From contig JASLDB010000139.1 in assembly GCA_030151665.1 (NCBI GenBank), positions 1 through 6,958 of the forward strand: DNA of 6,958 nt, given 5' to 3'. The notes under the pieces are model-generated. The model was not told the DNA's origin and did not search any database. It worked only from the letters and a program-made list of their open reading frames with translations. Shown here piece after piece: positions 5,623 to 6,958 of this stretch (the stretch's first letter is position 1; the number at the start of each line of letters is the position of its first letter). This DNA comes from Neisseriaceae bacterium (lineage in GTDB: Bacteria; Pseudomonadota; Gammaproteobacteria; Burkholderiales; Neisseriaceae). The position numbers and the translations under genes were made by a program.

Positions 5623-6568
5623 GCTTGTATTTCCTGATTAATATCCACAAGAAGATCATGCTGCCCAAGATACCCATAATTAAACTGACAGAAATTTCAT
5701 AAGGATAAATGATAACTCGGCCAAAGACATCACAGACCAAAACCAATAAAGCACCTAATAAAGCAGTATGTGACAAGGTTTTACGAATATTGTCACCCAA
5801 ATACATGCTGACAATATTGGGGACAATTAAGCCCAAAAAGGGAATCGACCCTACAGTGACAATCACAATTCCAGTGACAATGGACACCAAGAATAAACCC
5901 GTGAACATGGTTTTCTTGTAACTGAGTCCCAAGTTGGTGGCAAAATCTTGTCCCATGCCAATGAGTACGAAACGATTGGCGAAAACATAGGTCAAAATCA
6001 AAGCAGGAATACTGAGATAAATTAGCTCATAGCGACCACTTAAAATGGTCGAAAAATCACCTTGTAACCAGCCGCTTAGGTTTTGTAAAAGATCTAGTTG
6101 TAAGGCGATAAAGGTGGTGAAAGCCGAGATGATGCTACCAAAAATCATGCCAACCAACGGTACAAAAACCGTATCACGGTGCTTGAGGGTGGCCAAAATA
6201 CTCATGAAAGCAAAGGCGCCAGCAAAGGTGACACCAATGGCAAAACCTGTTTTGGTTAAAATAGAGGCACTAGGCAGTAAAATAATCGCGAGCAATACAC
6301 CCAAACGAGCGCAATCATAAAGGCCAGCGGTTGTGGGAGAAACAAATCGGTTGCGACTAAGTGATTGCATGACCAAACCACAAATACTCAAGCTGGCGCC
6401 TGCAATTAAAATAGCCATCAGCCTTGGTAGCCGACTGGTTAACAATAAATGCCAATCATGTTCTTGTGCTGACAGTAAACCAGATAAACTCATGCTACTG
6501 ACACCAACAAACAAAGATGCCAAAGCCAAGGGTATTAGTAAACCTATTAGATAACGGCGCTTAATCAT
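5612..6568 (-). CDS. ceuB: Iron-siderophore ABC transporter permease (first subunit)
   Basis: First gene of the operon and one half of the FecCD-type inner-membrane channel. The 318 residues show the family signatures in order: an N-terminal helix (about 8-26), SRLPRLMAILIAGASLSICG (45-64), MQSLSRNRFVSPTTAG (67-82), the coupling loop MGQDFATNLGLSYKK (205-219), SIPFLGLIVPNIV (241-253) and the closing helix after PYEISVSLIMGILG (289-302). The NRFVSPTTAG form is characteristic of the YclN/CeuB subgroup rather than of FepD/FecC, which usually have NPLADP. No good Shine-Dalgarno precedes ATG 6568; a GAGAAT/ATTCTC palindrome occupies that place, so initiation may be weak or regulated. Starting further downstream would lose the first helix. 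The stop codon lies inside the next permease gene, which fits translational coupling. Confidence 0.92.
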   Translation of the reverse strand: MIKRRYLIGLLIPLALASLFVGVSSMSLSGLLSAQEHDWHLLLTSRLPRLMAILIAGASLSICGLVMQSLSRNRFVSPTTAGLYDCARLGVLLAIILLPSASILTKTGFAIGVTFAGAFAFMSILATLKHRDTVFVPLVGMIFGSIISAFTTFIALQLDLLQNLSGWLQGDFSTILSGRYELIYLSIPALILTYVFANRFVLIGMGQDFATNLGLSYKKTMFTGLFLVSIVTGIVIVTVGSIPFLGLIVPNIVSMYLGDNIRKTLSHTALLGALLVLVCDVFGRVIIYPYEISVSLIMGILGSMIFLWILIRKYKHGI

Positions 6569-6572
6569 TAAA

Positions 6573-6585
6573 GAGAATCATTCTC
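6573..6585 (-). promoter_or_regulatory. Second Fur-like palindrome next to the first permease start
   Basis: GAGAAT-C-ATTCTC is a perfect 6-1-6 inverted repeat. It resembles the GATAAT-n-ATTATC core of the Fur box, with a symmetrical T-to-G change in each arm. It lies 4 bases upstream of the permease ATG, where the ribosome-binding site should be. Fur binding here, or an RNA hairpin that masks the start, are both possible. Confidence 0.4.
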
Positions 6586-6595
6586 GTGTATGCGT

Positions 6596-6617
6596 AAAAA
6601 AAACAAGCAAAAGCTTG
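6596..6617 (-). terminator. Terminator-like hairpin in the operon leader
   Basis: CAAGC (6604-6608) pairs with GCTTG (6613-6617) around AAAA. On the minus strand the hairpin is followed by eight T residues (complement of A 6596-6603). It lies in the leader between the presumed promoter and the first gene. The stem is only 5 bp, so it may act as a leaky attenuator or pause site, or may be chance. Confidence 0.3.
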
Positions 6618-6646
6618 GCGAGATAACGGGATATTATTTCCCTGCG

Positions 6647-6680
6647 TATCATTTATGATAATGATAATTTGTATCATTAT
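6647..6680 (-). promoter_or_regulatory. Overlapping Fur boxes controlling the siderophore operon
   Basis: GATAATGATAATTTGTATC (6657-6675) matches the 19-base Fur consensus GATAATGATAATCATTATC at 16 positions. Around it are a perfect 9-bp inverted repeat, ATAATGATA (6658-6666) with TATCATTAT (6672-6680), and a second overlapping repeat, TATCAT (6647-6652) with ATGATA (6655-6660). The cluster of GATAAT-type hexamers suggests two overlapping Fur dimers. It covers the proposed -10 element, as expected for iron-dependent repression. Confidence 0.78.
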
Positions 6681-6704
6681 AACACGAATTAAAATTTAAT
6701 GAAG
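6676..6704 (-). promoter_or_regulatory. Promoter of the siderophore operon
   Basis: On the minus strand TGTTATAAT (6684-6676) is an exact extended -10 element (TGn-TATAAT). The -35 position 17 bases upstream reads CTTCAT (6704-6699), a poor match, which an extended -10 can offset. Transcription would start near 6669 and give a leader of about 100 bases before ATG 6568. The -10 lies within the Fur-box cluster. Confidence 0.5.
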
Positions 6705-6803
6705 CCTTACACCGTATCCATGCTCGATTTGGTTGGTGTACAGGACAAGCAAAATAAACGCTATTGCATCGCACCTGTAATATGCACAAAGATAAAAATA
6801 TGA
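6699..6803 (+). pseudogene. Possible 5' scar of a luciferase-like flavin monooxygenase gene
   Basis: A 34-codon frame begins MKPYTVSMLDLVGVQ and continues NKRYCIAP before TGA. The first part resembles the N terminus of LLM-class flavin-dependent oxidoreductases (SLLDLxPV-type starts), and KRYCIA resembles their HRYWxAEHH segment, which normally lies about 25-30 residues further on. This suggests an internal deletion and loss of the rest. There is no Shine-Dalgarno and the ATG overlaps the -35 region of the divergent iron promoter, so expression is unlikely. The match is short and remembered, so the call is tentative. Confidence 0.3.
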
Positions 6804-6927
6804 TGATCTAAGCTTTTTAAGGTATTAATATTATTGTATTGCAAGTAATTTTCTTTTTAAATCAGCAATCTAAAAAATATGAAATAAAATTGAAGGATTC
6901 AAAATACACCTATTGTCAAAAATGTGC

Positions 6928-6956
6928 TTGTTTTGTTAATGTTTAATTAATATAAT
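6928..6956 (+). promoter_or_regulatory. Sigma-70 promoter reading out of the right edge
   Basis: TTGTTT (6928-6933) and TATAAT (6951-6956) are separated by exactly 17 bases. The -10 box is perfect and the -35 box matches 4 of 6 positions. The element points to a gene beyond the window; a siderophore receptor would be a natural neighbour, but nothing here shows it. Confidence 0.45.
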
Positions 6957-6958
6957 GC

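Noticed and set aside
6626..6648. GGGA/TCCC repeat in the operon leader as part of a riboswitch
   Set aside because: Only 4 paired bases around a 7-base AT loop; no known riboswitch core is visible.

Overview
The window looks like chromosomal DNA from an AT-rich betaproteobacterium of the family Neisseriaceae. This rests on recalled similarity: the exonuclease III fragment and BioB (e.g. the KTGGCPEDCAYCPQSAHHNT block and a 15-residue N-terminal extension relative to E. coli BioB) closely resemble Neisseria proteins. I found no canonical Neisseria DNA-uptake word (GCCGTCTGAA or its complement), which argues for a relative outside Neisseria proper. Species cannot be fixed from the window.

Left part, plus strand (1-2384). 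The 3' end of exodeoxyribonuclease III (xth) is followed after 5 bases by a small alpha/beta-hydrolase-like protein that seems to have lost its catalytic serine and histidine. A weak intrinsic terminator (996-1025) closes this pair. bioB (biotin synthase, all cluster ligands present) follows with its own leader. Directly after the bioB stop, and in its reading frame, lies a broken gene that I recognise as a MepB-family remnant. One lost A in a poly-A run would account for its frameshift.

Middle (2385-2914). About 530 bases of very AT-rich DNA hold no convincing gene. They contain two intrinsic terminators that work on the minus strand (2762-2788 and 2478-2505).

Right part, minus strand (6568 down to 2915). 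Four tightly packed genes form an iron-siderophore ABC importer in the order permease, permease, ATPase, substrate-binding lipoprotein. This is the order of Campylobacter ceuBCDE and Bacillus yclNOPQ. The first three genes overlap by 10-11 bases. The binding protein keeps the three arginines and the His/Tyr pair that CeuE uses for ferric tetradentate catecholates, so the likely cargo is iron bound to a linear or bis-catecholate siderophore, possibly taken from other species. Upstream (6569-6684) are an extended -10 promoter buried in overlapping Fur-box-like repeats, a terminator-like hairpin in the leader, and a second Fur-like palindrome close to the first start codon.

Right edge. A 34-codon reading frame (6699-6803) may be a scar of a luciferase-like flavin monooxygenase gene. 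From 6804 to 6927 I see nothing. A well-spaced sigma-70 promoter (6928-6956) points rightward out of the window.

No wholly new system is evident. The most interesting items are the layered iron control region, the MepB remnant abutting bioB, and the apparent pseudo-hydrolase.
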